Source: an uncultured Sulfurovum sp. (lineage in GTDB: Bacteria > Campylobacterota > Campylobacteria > Campylobacterales > Sulfurovaceae). From it: 64,000 nucleotides of DNA. The stretch is taken from assembly GCA_902727855.1 (NCBI GenBank), contig CACVAS010000107.1, positions 1-64,000 on the forward strand, read 5' to 3'. This document shows positions 27,009 to 35,735 of this stretch, piece by piece (the first letter of the stretch is position 1; each line of letters begins with the position of its first letter). Under the pieces are notes generated by a model that worked only from the letters and a program-made list of their open reading frames with translations, ran no database searches and was not told where the DNA came from. The position numbers and the translations under genes were made by a program.

Positions 27009-27355
27009 CAAGTCAAATGATTGAAAAGAGTTATCCAAAAATTTTTAAAAAACTTCCAAAAGATGAGATCGAATTAAGGTATCTTTTGGTGATAGATGAA
27101 AATTATGATGATGATGACTCTGATGAGTTTGATGCCATAGACCCTGAAGACTTCAATTATCTTGTTTATGTGACAGAGACACTACAAACAGTAGTAGGTG
27201 AAGACAACATTGTTTCACTGGTAAAACAACTTAAAGTACATAAGGACATAGATGAGTTTTATCTCTCTGAGGTGGATCTTTATGGGATACAGACCAATCT
27301 AGATGAAGAGGGTATTGCCATGATGATGTTAGGCATTTTAGAAGAATTAGTATGA
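27005..27355 (+). CDS. nap-operon hypothetical protein, acidic
   Basis: 116 aa, soluble, very acidic, with an Asp run after residue 30 (DENYDDDDSDEFDAIDPEDF). It overlaps napF by 4 bases and napL by 4 bases, so it is translated within the nap operon. No family is recognised. Position between napF and napL suggests a role in Nap assembly or regulation, perhaps chaperone-like as for NapD or TorD; that is inference. Confidence 0.8.
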   Translation: MTSQMIEKSYPKIFKKLPKDEIELRYLLVIDENYDDDDSDEFDAIDPEDFNYLVYVTETLQTVVGEDNIVSLVKQLKVHKDIDEFYLSEVDLYGIQTNLDEEGIAMMMLGILEELV

Positions 27356-28308
27356 TAAAAATATTTTTAATGCTTTGTTGTAGTGTTATGGGTTTATATG
27401 CAGTGAGTAGTGTATCACCGATACACGAGATAAAAGTAGATGGCATTGTCAAAGATATGACGCTACATGATGATGAACTGCTTATTGGTACAGATGCTGG
27501 TGCTTTACATGTTTATGATTATGTCAATAAAGTTTTTACAAAGCAGATACAATTAGACAAAGTAGAAGACTTTGTGGGTGATAAGATAGAAGCTCGAGTC
27601 TTTTCTGTAGATAAAATGCAAAATCGTTATTTACTTTTGAGTACAGCTGGAAAAGGTGGCTACTCGAACTTATGGATGCATGAAAATAATGTCACAACAC
27701 AACTCCTTTTCCCTGAAGATAGGCAAGCAGTTATCAAAGCTAGGTTTGTTGATAAAGGGTATATTTTACTTGGATACCTGAGTAATGAGGCAGTACTTTT
27801 TGACATTAAAAATAAAAAAGAGTTGTATAAAGTACAGCTAAGCCCGTCTAAGTTTTCAGACTTTGCACTTAATGAAGATAAAACACAAGCAGTGTTTAGT
27901 TGTGAAAGTGGGGTGCTTAGTGTGATAGAGACGAAGACGGGAAAAGTACTTCATACGCTAAAAGGACAGAATCTTGACAATGTCTATAAGGTAGACTATA
28001 AACAAGGCATAGTATCAGCCGCAGGACAAGATAGAAGAGGGGCTTTATATGACGTGATGCTTAATCAAGGCACCTACATAGAAGGTTCATTTCTTATTTA
28101 TTCTACAGCATTGAGTCCAAGCGCAAATAAAGTGGCATTTACAATGGATGAGAAGAACAACATCTCTATCTACAACCATTCAACTAAATCAAAAATTGTT
28201 GAACTTCAAGGGCAAAAGAGTACTCTTAATACGATTATATTTAAAGATGAAAATACACTCTTTTCTTCTAGTGATGATGATACGGTCATGATGTGGAGGT
28301 TAAAATAA
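27352..28308 (+). CDS. napL: periplasmic beta-propeller protein NapL
   Basis: 318 aa with a signal peptide (1-19). WD40-like repeats run through the chain (DLTLHDDELLIGTD-type blades; last blade TVMMWRLK). NapL occurs only in nap operons of Campylobacterota; its loss reduces Nap activity in relatives, but its exact job is unclear. Starts overlapping the preceding gene by 4 bases. Confidence 0.88.
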   Translation: MIKIFLMLCCSVMGLYAVSSVSPIHEIKVDGIVKDMTLHDDELLIGTDAGALHVYDYVNKVFTKQIQLDKVEDFVGDKIEARVFSVDKMQNRYLLLSTAGKGGYSNLWMHENNVTTQLLFPEDRQAVIKARFVDKGYILLGYLSNEAVLFDIKNKKELYKVQLSPSKFSDFALNEDKTQAVFSCESGVLSVIETKTGKVLHTLKGQNLDNVYKVDYKQGIVSAAGQDRRGALYDVMLNQGTYIEGSFLIYSTALSPSANKVAFTMDEKNNISIYNHSTKSKIVELQGQKSTLNTIIFKDENTLFSSSDDDTVMMWRLK

Positions 28309-28398
28309 TGCACAGTACCAGAACTATGAATAGCTCACTCTTGGCAATCTGTCAAGAGAGATTTTGTTCCTCTATAGATCAGCATAAAAGGAGTGAAA

Positions 28399-28875
28399 AT
28401 GAATACAACATTTGATATGTTTATAGAAACCGAAGTGCCTGAGCATGTCGAGATAATCTCAAGGACGGATCTTGGCGGTGTAATCACATATGCTAATGAT
28501 ACCTTTGCCAAGATCAGTGGTTATGAGGTGGATGAACTGATAGGCAAGCCACACAATATTGTTAGACACCCCGATATGCCCAAGTCAGTTTTTGCGGATA
28601 TATGGGAGACACTTGGGCGTGGAAAGAGTTGGCAGGGGTATGTGAAGAATAAACGCAAGGATAATGGATACTATTGGGTGTATGCGAACGTCTCTGGTGT
28701 TTATAAAAATGGAACGCTGGTTGAGTACAAGTCTTTACGTTCTCCGATAGATAGAGAAACAGAGATAAAGATGCAAAATACCTATGATGCATTGAGAAAA
28801 AGTGAAGAGAAGAGCTCCAGAGTCGTCTTATACGTGACAGAGAAGCAGTTAGAGCAGATTGAAAAGCTACTCTGA
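28399..28875 (+). CDS. single-PAS-domain sensor protein (Aer-like)
   Basis: 158 aa. One PAS domain (about 18-125): ISRTDLGGVITYANDTFAKI, ISGY, and IVRHPDMPKSVFADIW, the pattern of Aer-type FAD or haem-binding PAS. There is no HAMP, methyl-accepting or kinase domain, so it must signal through a partner. ATG 28399 has AAGGAG 5 bases upstream; a GTG two codons earlier is in that site. It interrupts the napL-napD order and may tune nitrate respiration or energy taxis. Confidence 0.85.
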   Translation: MNTTFDMFIETEVPEHVEIISRTDLGGVITYANDTFAKISGYEVDELIGKPHNIVRHPDMPKSVFADIWETLGRGKSWQGYVKNKRKDNGYYWVYANVSGVYKNGTLVEYKSLRSPIDRETEIKMQNTYDALRKSEEKSSRVVLYVTEKQLEQIEKLL

Positions 28876-28907
28876 TTTGGTTAAAATAAGAAAAGAAAGG
28901 TAGAAAG

Positions 28908-29270
28908 ATGAATATATCAAGCATAGTCGTACAAGTAAAACCAGAAAATTATGGTGCAGTAAAAGAGATATTGGAAAGCAGTGGTAAGTGTGAGTATCAT
29001 TTTGGGGAAAAAGAAAAAGGTAAGATGATCGTGACTGTTGAGGGTGAGGGTGTTGAAGAAGAGATCGAAAAACTCGTCTTTATCCAAAAAACGCAAGGGG
29101 TACTTGCTGCTGATATGATGCAAACGTATCAAGAAGAACTTGAAGGTGCCATCAAAGATCTTGAAGAAGCAGATGTCATACCGGATATGCTCAACATGGA
29201 CAGTGTGGATGTCCGAGACATCATCTACAATGGAGACTTAAAAAAGAAAGACTTTAAAGGTGGCGTGTAG
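28908..29270 (+). CDS. napD: NapD chaperone for the NapA Tat signal
   Basis: 120 aa. The N-terminal ferredoxin-like fold (MNISSIVVQVKPENYGAVKE; IEKLVFIQKTQGVLAADMM) matches NapD, which binds the NapA signal peptide and delays export until the cofactor is inserted. A helical C-terminal extension of ~35 residues is typical of this phylum. The next gene begins directly after the stop. Confidence 0.9.
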   Translation: MNISSIVVQVKPENYGAVKEILESSGKCEYHFGEKEKGKMIVTVEGEGVEEEIEKLVFIQKTQGVLAADMMQTYQEELEGAIKDLEEADVIPDMLNMDSVDVRDIIYNGDLKKKDFKGGV

Positions 29271-29576
29271 ATGGTTGTCATAGAGTCTGTTATTAAGTCA
29301 AATGCACTTGGACGATGGTATATCGAACTCTCAGATACACTAAAGGAAGAGAGTATGGAGATTTGTTTAGATATTAACGAATATGCAGACAAAGTGGAGA
29401 TGATGGGACAGGAATATGGTGGAGAAGTTGAGGTAGCGTGGTCAAGTGAAGATAATGTTACACCTGAACAAATTAATGAGGTACGTCAACAAATCATGGC
29501 ATATGAAGCTGAAGTAGAAGCCAAAAATAAAGAAGCAACACACATGCCTGATGGTACACCAAACTTTAGTGTGTAA
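29271..29576 (+). CDS. hypothetical protein coupled to napD
   Basis: 101 aa, acidic and soluble. It begins immediately after the napD stop codon, so translation is coupled. The first half alternates strands (VVIESVIKSNALGRWYIEL) and the second is helical (EQINEVRQQIMAYEAEVEAK). No family recognised. As last gene of the nap operon it may be an accessory factor. Confidence 0.75.
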   Translation: MVVIESVIKSNALGRWYIELSDTLKEESMEICLDINEYADKVEMMGQEYGGEVEVAWSSEDNVTPEQINEVRQQIMAYEAEVEAKNKEATHMPDGTPNFSV

Positions 29577-29633
29577 ACATTTTAAAAAATATGACAATTT
29601 GAGATATATATAACTTTGTTATCACATACTGTG

Positions 29634-29639
29634 TATAAT
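29634..29639 (+). promoter_or_regulatory. extended -10 promoter for the restriction-modification genes
   Basis: TGTGTATAAT gives an extended -10 box 34 bases upstream of the methyltransferase ATG, in an AT-rich gap after the nap operon; AAGGAAG precedes the ATG. Confidence 0.5.
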
Positions 29640-29673
29640 ATGCAAAATTAAATTTGTATAAAAGGAAGATATT

Positions 29674-30771
29674 ATGGGTGAGTCTCAGGCTATTATAGAA
29701 TCATCAAATCATTTTTCTTCTTTTATTCAACCTCTACGACACTACTCTAGTATAGAGCTTTTTGCTGGAGCCGGAGGGATGGCTTTGGGGATGGAAAAAG
29801 CAGGATTACATCATATTTTACTGAATGACTTTGATAAATATGCGACACAAACATTAAAGAAAAACCGTCCTGAATGGAATGTTGTGCATGGCGATGTAGG
29901 ACAAATAGATTTTATGACATACAAAGGTAAAGTAGACCTACTGACTGGTGGATTTCCTTGTCAAACTTTTTCATATGCAGGTAAAAAAATGGGTATGGAA
30001 GACACGAGAGGGACATTGTTTTATGAGTTCGCTAGAGCATTAAAAGAGTCTGAACCTAAGGTGTTTTTAGCTGAAAATGTCAAAGGGTTATTCTCTCATG
30101 ATAGGGGCCGTACCCTGCAAACAATGGTAGATGTCTTTGAGTCTATGGGCTATGAGGTTTTGTCACCTAAAGTGTTAAAAGCAATACATTATCATGTACC
30201 ACAAAAAAGAGAACGCGTTTTTATAGTGGGCATTAAAAAAGAGTATGCAAATAAAGTAAAGTTTGAATGGCCCAAAGAGAGTAACGTGCAGTATACACTT
30301 AAAGATGCACTTAAAAAAGGAACATTGTTTTCTTGTGATGTACCTATGTCAAAAGGACAAACCTATCCAGAAAAAAAGAAAAAAGTTCTTGATTTGGTAC
30401 CAGCAGGGGGATATTGGCGTAATTTGCCTTTGGCACTTCAAAAAGAATATATGATGAAAAGTTTTTATTTAGGTGGTGGTAAAACAGGTATAGCAAGACG
30501 CATAGCGTGGGATGAAGCATGCTTAACCTTGACGTGTTCCCCTGCACAGAAACAAACAGAACGTTGTCACCCTGATGAGACACGCCCTTTTCAAGTGAGG
30601 GAGTATGCACGTATACAGACATTTCCTGACACATGGATATTTGAAGGTTCGATGACGCAACAGTATAAACAGATAGGTAATGCTGTACCTGTTAATTTAG
30701 CCTTTGCATTAGGAACAGCATTGATTCAAACATTAAATGATATTGAAGATCTTGAGTATGCATCCGTATAA
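29674..30771 (+). CDS. DNA (cytosine-5) methyltransferase, probable GGNCC specificity
   Basis: 365 aa. All main C5 motifs occur: I ELFAGAGGMALGMEKAG (about 30-46), IV GGFPCQTFSYAG with the catalytic Cys, VI AENVKG, VIII VPQKRERVFIVG, and X QIGNAVPVNLAFALG. The target-recognition part (KSFYLGGGKTGIARRIAWD; QKQTERCHPDETRPF) resembles the HaeIII/Sau96I/Eco47II group. It protects DNA against the overlapping endonuclease gene. GGNCC is inferred from that partner. Confidence 0.92.
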   Translation: MGESQAIIESSNHFSSFIQPLRHYSSIELFAGAGGMALGMEKAGLHHILLNDFDKYATQTLKKNRPEWNVVHGDVGQIDFMTYKGKVDLLTGGFPCQTFSYAGKKMGMEDTRGTLFYEFARALKESEPKVFLAENVKGLFSHDRGRTLQTMVDVFESMGYEVLSPKVLKAIHYHVPQKRERVFIVGIKKEYANKVKFEWPKESNVQYTLKDALKKGTLFSCDVPMSKGQTYPEKKKKVLDLVPAGGYWRNLPLALQKEYMMKSFYLGGGKTGIARRIAWDEACLTLTCSPAQKQTERCHPDETRPFQVREYARIQTFPDTWIFEGSMTQQYKQIGNAVPVNLAFALGTALIQTLNDIEDLEYASV

Positions 30772-31501
30772 TTTAAGTTTTATTTCCGATGAAAATTTGT
30801 TTAAGCATGTACAAGAGACTGTGGAAAAATATCGTTTTAGTATTGATCTTAAAAAATTCAATAAGAATCTTGTTGATCCCATAAAACTGACATTTGATTC
30901 TAAAATATATGCAAAAACTTTAGAAGAGACGATAGAGTTAGAGATTATTCGTCAAATGGATAAGTCTAATACAAATCATATAGGTTATTTTCACCAAAAC
31001 ATTTTTAATTATATTGATGGGAATTGGTATGTACCTAGGCAGGGATTTGATTTAGTTAATGAAGTAGATAAATGTTATGTAGAGATGAAAAATAAACATA
31101 ATACTATGAACTCATCATCTGCACAGAAAACTTATATTTCTATGCAAAATAAAATACTCAAAGGTGCAGATGTACAATGTATGTTGGTTGAAGTCATTGC
31201 AAAGCATAGTCAAAATGTACCTTGGAAGATAAGTATTAACTCTGAATCTTTTGAACATGATAATATTCGTAGAGTCTCTATGGATAAATTTTATGAGTTA
31301 GTGACAGGTGATACAACAGCATTTAAGTCTTTATGCGAAGTCTTGCCAAAGGTTTTAGATGATGTGCTTGAAAATTTAGAACAAGAAAATATTGAAAATA
31401 CTGTTTTTACAGAATTAAATCAAATTTCTCCAAACTTATTAAAAAGTTTGTATCTTTTGTCTTTTTCAAAATATGATGGATTTGATAATTTAGAGATATA
31501 A
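30758..31501 (+). CDS. type II restriction endonuclease, Eco47II/Sau96I family
   Basis: 247 aa from ATG 30758, overlapping the methyltransferase by 14 bases (an ATG 7 codons earlier also fits). The N-terminal YNLSFISDENLFKHVQETVE, DPIKLTFDSKIY and the catalytic-looking DLVNEVDKCYVEMKNKHNT (D...ExK, residues ~95-113) fit the Eco47II family, which cuts GGNCC. AT content is higher than in the flanking housekeeping genes, consistent with transfer. Confidence 0.85.
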   Translation: MHPYNLSFISDENLFKHVQETVEKYRFSIDLKKFNKNLVDPIKLTFDSKIYAKTLEETIELEIIRQMDKSNTNHIGYFHQNIFNYIDGNWYVPRQGFDLVNEVDKCYVEMKNKHNTMNSSSAQKTYISMQNKILKGADVQCMLVEVIAKHSQNVPWKISINSESFEHDNIRRVSMDKFYELVTGDTTAFKSLCEVLPKVLDDVLENLEQENIENTVFTELNQISPNLLKSLYLLSFSKYDGFDNLEI

Positions 31502-31566
31502 TCGCAGACTAACCCCAATTTGCTATAATCATTTTTATATAAGTTAGAAATACAAAGGTATATAGT

Positions 31567-33060
31567 ATGTTTGGAATGTTTGGTAAAAAGTCAGATGCAA
31601 ATGACGTGAAAACAGAAGAGGTAATCTCTCATCAAAGGGTCATAGCCCAAGCAAAGATTTTTTTTGGTTCGTTAGCCGAAGTACGTGAAATACAATCTGA
31701 AAGATGTAGCCCTTTTGATGGTAGAGTAGTGAGTACAGCACCTATATGTGATGCAGAAGATACACATAAAACACTTAAGATTGCAAAAAATGCTACACAG
31801 GCAGCAAAAAATGCTTCATTGTCACAGCGTATTTTGTGGCTTGAAGATGTAGCAGAAAAGTTGACAGAACAAAAAGAAGACTTTGCATTGATGCTCACTA
31901 AAGAAGTGGCAAAACCAATCGCATTTTCTCGTATAGAAGTAGAGCGTTGTGTGGAGACTATACGTTTAACAGCTATGGAGTTAGCCAATTTACATGGTGA
32001 AACCATACCTACAGATGTGATGCCTTCCGGTAAGAAAACACTCTCTTACTTTAGACGTGAACCCGTGGGTGTTGTTGCATGTATCACGCCATTTAACTTT
32101 CCATTGAACCTTGTTGCACACAAAATAGCGCCAGCTTTGGGTGCAGGAAATACTGTTGTACTTAAACCTACGCCAGAAGCGCCAATGACAGCCTATATGT
32201 TTGCAAAACTTTTTGTAGACTCTGAATATGCAACAAAAGATGCACTCAGTGTAGTGTATGGGGATGCTGAGGTAGGTGCTGCGTTGGTCCAAAGTGACAT
32301 ACCTAGGGTTATCTCTTTTACAGGTTCAGTACCTGTTGGTAACATTATCACAAAACAAGCTGGCATTAAAAAAGTAAGTTTAGAGTTAGGTGGTAATGCT
32401 GCAACTTATATAGATACTTCTGCAGATTTAAAAACAGCTGCAAACCGTTGTGCTTTTGGAGCATTTTATAACTCGGGTCAAGTCTGTATATCACTCCAAC
32501 GTATTTATGTCAATGAAGATGTCTATGATGATTTTGCTCGCTATATGTCAGAAGAGACAAACAAATTAAAAGTAGGTTCTCCTTATGAAGAAGATACATT
32601 TTTAGGCCCACTCATAGATGATGAATCACGTGAACGTGCCAACGGATGGATAGACTCTGCAATTTCAGAAGGGGCTACTGTACTTACAGGTGGAGAACAA
32701 AATGAAAGCATTTTTTTACCTACAGTCATGGCAGATGTCACTGATGATATGAAAATCATTTGTGAAGAGGTCTTTGCACCGATTGTGAGTCTTGTAAAAG
32801 TGCCAAATTATGAAGTCGCCATAGAGAAGATGAATAACTCTCCGTATGGGCTACAGTTTTCTATCTTTACCAATGATTTGAAGTTGACACAGAGGTTTAT
32901 AGATGATGCCGAGTGTGGTGGTGTGGTGATTAATGACATCCCAACACTTCGTTTTGATGTACAACCTTATGGAGGCTCTAAGCTTTCAGGTGTTGGGCGT
33001 GAAGGACCTAAATGGGCACTTGAAGAGTTTACAGAAGTTAAGTCTGTTGTGATATGCTAA
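31567..33060 (+). CDS. NAD(P)-dependent aldehyde dehydrogenase
   Basis: 497 aa. The ALDH signature is complete: CITPFNFPLNLVAHKIAPAL, FTGSVPVGN, LELGGNAA (general-base Glu) and GQVCISLQRIYV (catalytic Cys). Non-acylating phosphorylating GAPN-like or lactaldehyde-type activity are both possible; the substrate is not evident. It is followed after 25 bases by a DUF420 gene. Confidence 0.9.
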   Translation: MFGMFGKKSDANDVKTEEVISHQRVIAQAKIFFGSLAEVREIQSERCSPFDGRVVSTAPICDAEDTHKTLKIAKNATQAAKNASLSQRILWLEDVAEKLTEQKEDFALMLTKEVAKPIAFSRIEVERCVETIRLTAMELANLHGETIPTDVMPSGKKTLSYFRREPVGVVACITPFNFPLNLVAHKIAPALGAGNTVVLKPTPEAPMTAYMFAKLFVDSEYATKDALSVVYGDAEVGAALVQSDIPRVISFTGSVPVGNIITKQAGIKKVSLELGGNAATYIDTSADLKTAANRCAFGAFYNSGQVCISLQRIYVNEDVYDDFARYMSEETNKLKVGSPYEEDTFLGPLIDDESRERANGWIDSAISEGATVLTGGEQNESIFLPTVMADVTDDMKIICEEVFAPIVSLVKVPNYEVAIEKMNNSPYGLQFSIFTNDLKLTQRFIDDAECGGVVINDIPTLRFDVQPYGGSKLSGVGREGPKWALEEFTEVKSVVIC

Positions 33061-33085
33061 CAAAAATTATTTTTAGGATTGTAGT

Positions 33086-33565
33086 ATGGATGTTTTATTT
33101 TCATCGGGTTTTTTAGGTACACGTGCACCACTTTTTATGGATATTGTTTCAGTGATAGTCGCAGTGTTGCCATTTTTAATATATGGGGCAATTAGCTTAG
33201 CCAAGAAAAAGAATTATCGTGGGCATGAGCTTACGCAAAAATTACTTTTTGTTATTTCTGTGATTGTCGTAGGGTTTTTTGAATTTGGTGTACGTATGGA
33301 AGGCGGATACAAGAATCTTATGGAGGGGAGTTCTGTATCGCATGACTATTTGTTGTATGTGTTAATATTTCACATTATCATCTCTGTGATTACTTTGATT
33401 TTGTGGACGATGACACTCCATTTTGCTAGACGTTACAAAAGACAAAAGACGCTTCCTGGACTCTACTCAGATGTACATAAAAAATATGGTCAACGTACCT
33501 TTATTGGTATTATCTTAACCATGTTAACTGGTGGGTGGGTGTACGCACTTTTATTTGTTTTTTAA
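33086..33565 (+). CDS. DUF420-family membrane protein
   Basis: 159 aa with four transmembrane helices. Conserved histidines in the second half (HDYLLYVLIFHIIIS; TLHFARRYKRQ; VHKKYGQRTF) match DUF420 proteins, which are often linked to cytochrome oxidase assembly. Its stop overlaps the next start (TAATG). Confidence 0.82.
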   Translation: MDVLFSSGFLGTRAPLFMDIVSVIVAVLPFLIYGAISLAKKKNYRGHELTQKLLFVISVIVVGFFEFGVRMEGGYKNLMEGSSVSHDYLLYVLIFHIIISVITLILWTMTLHFARRYKRQKTLPGLYSDVHKKYGQRTFIGIILTMLTGGWVYALLFVF

Positions 33566-34017
33566 TGACAAAAAACGTTGCCATATCAGCATGTTTGTTA
33601 GGAAATAAGTGTCGATATGATGCTAAAGACAATAAAAATGAAGATTTGTTAGAGAAACTAGAAGGGCATACACTTATCTCATTTTGCCCAGAGGAGCATG
33701 CTTTTGGTACACCCAGACCTACTATGGACTTAGTGGCATATGAAGAAGGAAATAAAGCCATATCCAATGAATCAGGCGTAGACCTCTCTGCTCCTGTACA
33801 AACATACGCCCAAAACTTTTTTGACACCCACACCAATATAGATCTTTTCATAGGTAAAGACAGAAGCCCATCATGTGGTGTCTGCTCTGCAAAACTCTAT
33901 GATAAAGAGAAAAACTTACTCTCTACTAATGAAGCTGGACTTATGGCTAAAGAGGCACTAGAAAGAGGGATAGTTTGTGTGGATGCGGAGGCGTATCTTA
34001 GCTTGTCTTGGTTATAA
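33565..34017 (+). CDS. DUF523-family protein
   Basis: 150 aa. The N-terminal ISACLLGNKCRYD, the CPE motif in FCPEEHAFGTPR, and GKDRSPSCGVCSAKLYD are hallmarks of DUF523, a conserved cysteine-containing family of unknown biochemical role. ATG overlaps the DUF420 stop, so they are coupled. Confidence 0.88.
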   Translation: MTKNVAISACLLGNKCRYDAKDNKNEDLLEKLEGHTLISFCPEEHAFGTPRPTMDLVAYEEGNKAISNESGVDLSAPVQTYAQNFFDTHTNIDLFIGKDRSPSCGVCSAKLYDKEKNLLSTNEAGLMAKEALERGIVCVDAEAYLSLSWL

Positions 34018-34047
34018 TTTATGTAAATTATATTTGAAAGGTGAGGG

Positions 34048-34356
34048 ATGAAGATAGTATCGGATAATTCAGAGTTTTTAGATAAGGTTCATAAAGAATT
34101 AAAACTGGCACATATAAAAGTGAAAAAAGAAACAAAACCTGTTGATGGTGCTATGGCTGATGAGATAACTACGGCTTTAGACTTACTTGACATGGCACAA
34201 GAAAATTGGGAAAGAGTAGCTTTTTATGTAGGCGCAGTTCGAGAGACAGCTAAATATTTAAAAGCCTCCATTAAAGTAGAAAAAAAAGATGGAACATTTA
34301 TTTCTTGGGAAGAATATGAAAAGATGACAGACGAAGAAAAAACAGAGGTTTTTTAG
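34048..34356 (+). CDS. small conflict-system component (EACC1-like)
   Basis: 102 aa. First gene of the island, 6 bases before the caspase-like gene and preceded by AAGGTGAGG. The pattern (short helix, KPVDGAMADEITTALDLL, a helical middle, then IKVEKKDGTFISW) recalls the effector-associated constant component EACC1, a small protein that recurs in vWA-MoxR conflict systems. Identification is by pattern only. It probably links sensor and effector. Confidence 0.6.
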   Translation: MKIVSDNSEFLDKVHKELKLAHIKVKKETKPVDGAMADEITTALDLLDMAQENWERVAFYVGAVRETAKYLKASIKVEKKDGTFISWEEYEKMTDEEKTEVF

Positions 34357-34361
34357 TCTAA

Positions 34362-35735
34362 ATGAAAAGAGTTGCTTTTATCTATAGTGGAGATGATACT
34401 GGATTGAACTCATTAGAACACAATAGAAATGGAGTTGCTCAAAAATTAAAAGACTTTGGTGGCTGGGAAACTACTATTAACAAAAAGCTTGATAGTGAGT
34501 TGACTTTTATAGAAGATTTAGAAAAATATCAAGATGATGATATTGATAGTCTTTTAATTTATTATACTGGACATGGTGAAATTGCTGAGCCTTTTGAGAC
34601 ATTTCAACTTAAAATCTCTGATAAACAAGGTATTACTTTAGATACTTTGTATTCAAAAGTCTATCAATGCTTTTCAAATGGAAGTAGTGCCTTACCATTA
34701 AAGTTAGCGATTGTTTTGGATGCTTGTTATAGTGGTGATACTGTTTATAAAGCTGAGCAGTTTGGAACCAGTGAAATTGTCGCATCTTCATTAGCAAGTC
34801 AACAAAGTTTTGAATTGGGTTTTCCCAAAGATAAAAATGCTCAAGAAGTTAAATCTAAAATGAGTCTTTTTTCTCACTATTTTTGCGAAGCTATTGAAAC
34901 ATTACAGACTGAATTAGAATTAATAAACCTTTTACATATTCGTAACTATATTAATGGTTATGTGAAGTTACAAACAAGTCCCTATTCTTTTAAAAGTATT
35001 TATGATGACAACCCTATGACTATTGCCAAAGGAAGTTTACAAGAAGAGTATCTAGCTGATATTGAGATGATATATGTCTATGTCTTCCCTAATGACAATC
35101 AATATGAAGTAGTTGTAAACCATGAACCAGTATTGAGTGTAGATAAAGATGAGTTTGAAACTGAAGATGTTCAGAAACAGATTATTGATAAAATTAATGC
35201 ACTTATAGTTCCTTTTGTAAATTCAAGAGTAGAGTTAATGTTACCCAAAGAGTTATATTCTAAAACGTTACCACTATGGAGAGAGCAGATAACTTCACGT
35301 TGTGAAACTATTATTCGTTCTGAGTATAAAGCATCAATGGCTGAGAACTGGTTACCTCAACTTAAGAAACGTTGGAAAGATATTTTTGATATTTGTCAAA
35401 ATAAGAGTTTTTTACATAATGATGTAACAACTAAAGTTCAAAATGAAGCTATGCAACACCCTAAACGTATATCAGTACTTGTTGAAAAACAAGTTCAAGA
35501 TGTAAAAGTATTTGATGGTATAGATCAATACTATTTTATTGCACTTTGGATTAATAGTTGTGATAATGAGGAACATTATAAAAACATGATAACAAATGTC
35601 GGAACAAAACCTTTATGTAAATTATCGGAGAATATAAGGTCACAAGTTGTTGATAATGAAAAGAATTGCAGTTCAAATATAAATTTTATGTGGGATGATC
35701 CACATACTTACCAAAAGGAGAAAAGATATGGCTAA
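34362..35735 (+). CDS. caspase-like protease with VMAP-C-like C-terminal domain
   Basis: 457 aa. Residues 1-~230 form a caspase/metacaspase (C14) fold: catalytic His71 in YYTGHGE and Cys122 in VLDACYSG. Residues ~235-457 resemble the C-terminal domain of vWA-MoxR-associated proteins (VMAP-C): FPNDNQYEVVVNHEPVLS, VELMLPKELYSKTLPLWREQ and a following helical part. In such ternary systems this protein couples the MoxR/vWA module to a toxic effector, here a protease that could kill or arrest the cell. The MoxR start codon lies inside its last codons. Confidence 0.82.
   Translation: MKRVAFIYSGDDTGLNSLEHNRNGVAQKLKDFGGWETTINKKLDSELTFIEDLEKYQDDDIDSLLIYYTGHGEIAEPFETFQLKISDKQGITLDTLYSKVYQCFSNGSSALPLKLAIVLDACYSGDTVYKAEQFGTSEIVASSLASQQSFELGFPKDKNAQEVKSKMSLFSHYFCEAIETLQTELELINLLHIRNYINGYVKLQTSPYSFKSIYDDNPMTIAKGSLQEEYLADIEMIYVYVFPNDNQYEVVVNHEPVLSVDKDEFETEDVQKQIIDKINALIVPFVNSRVELMLPKELYSKTLPLWREQITSRCETIIRSEYKASMAENWLPQLKKRWKDIFDICQNKSFLHNDVTTKVQNEAMQHPKRISVLVEKQVQDVKVFDGIDQYYFIALWINSCDNEEHYKNMITNVGTKPLCKLSENIRSQVVDNEKNCSSNINFMWDDPHTYQKEKRYG

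Noticed and set aside
29674-30771. Methyltransferase-endonuclease pair as part of the conflict island
   Set aside because: It is a complete ordinary type II R-M system, separated from the island by three housekeeping-like genes.
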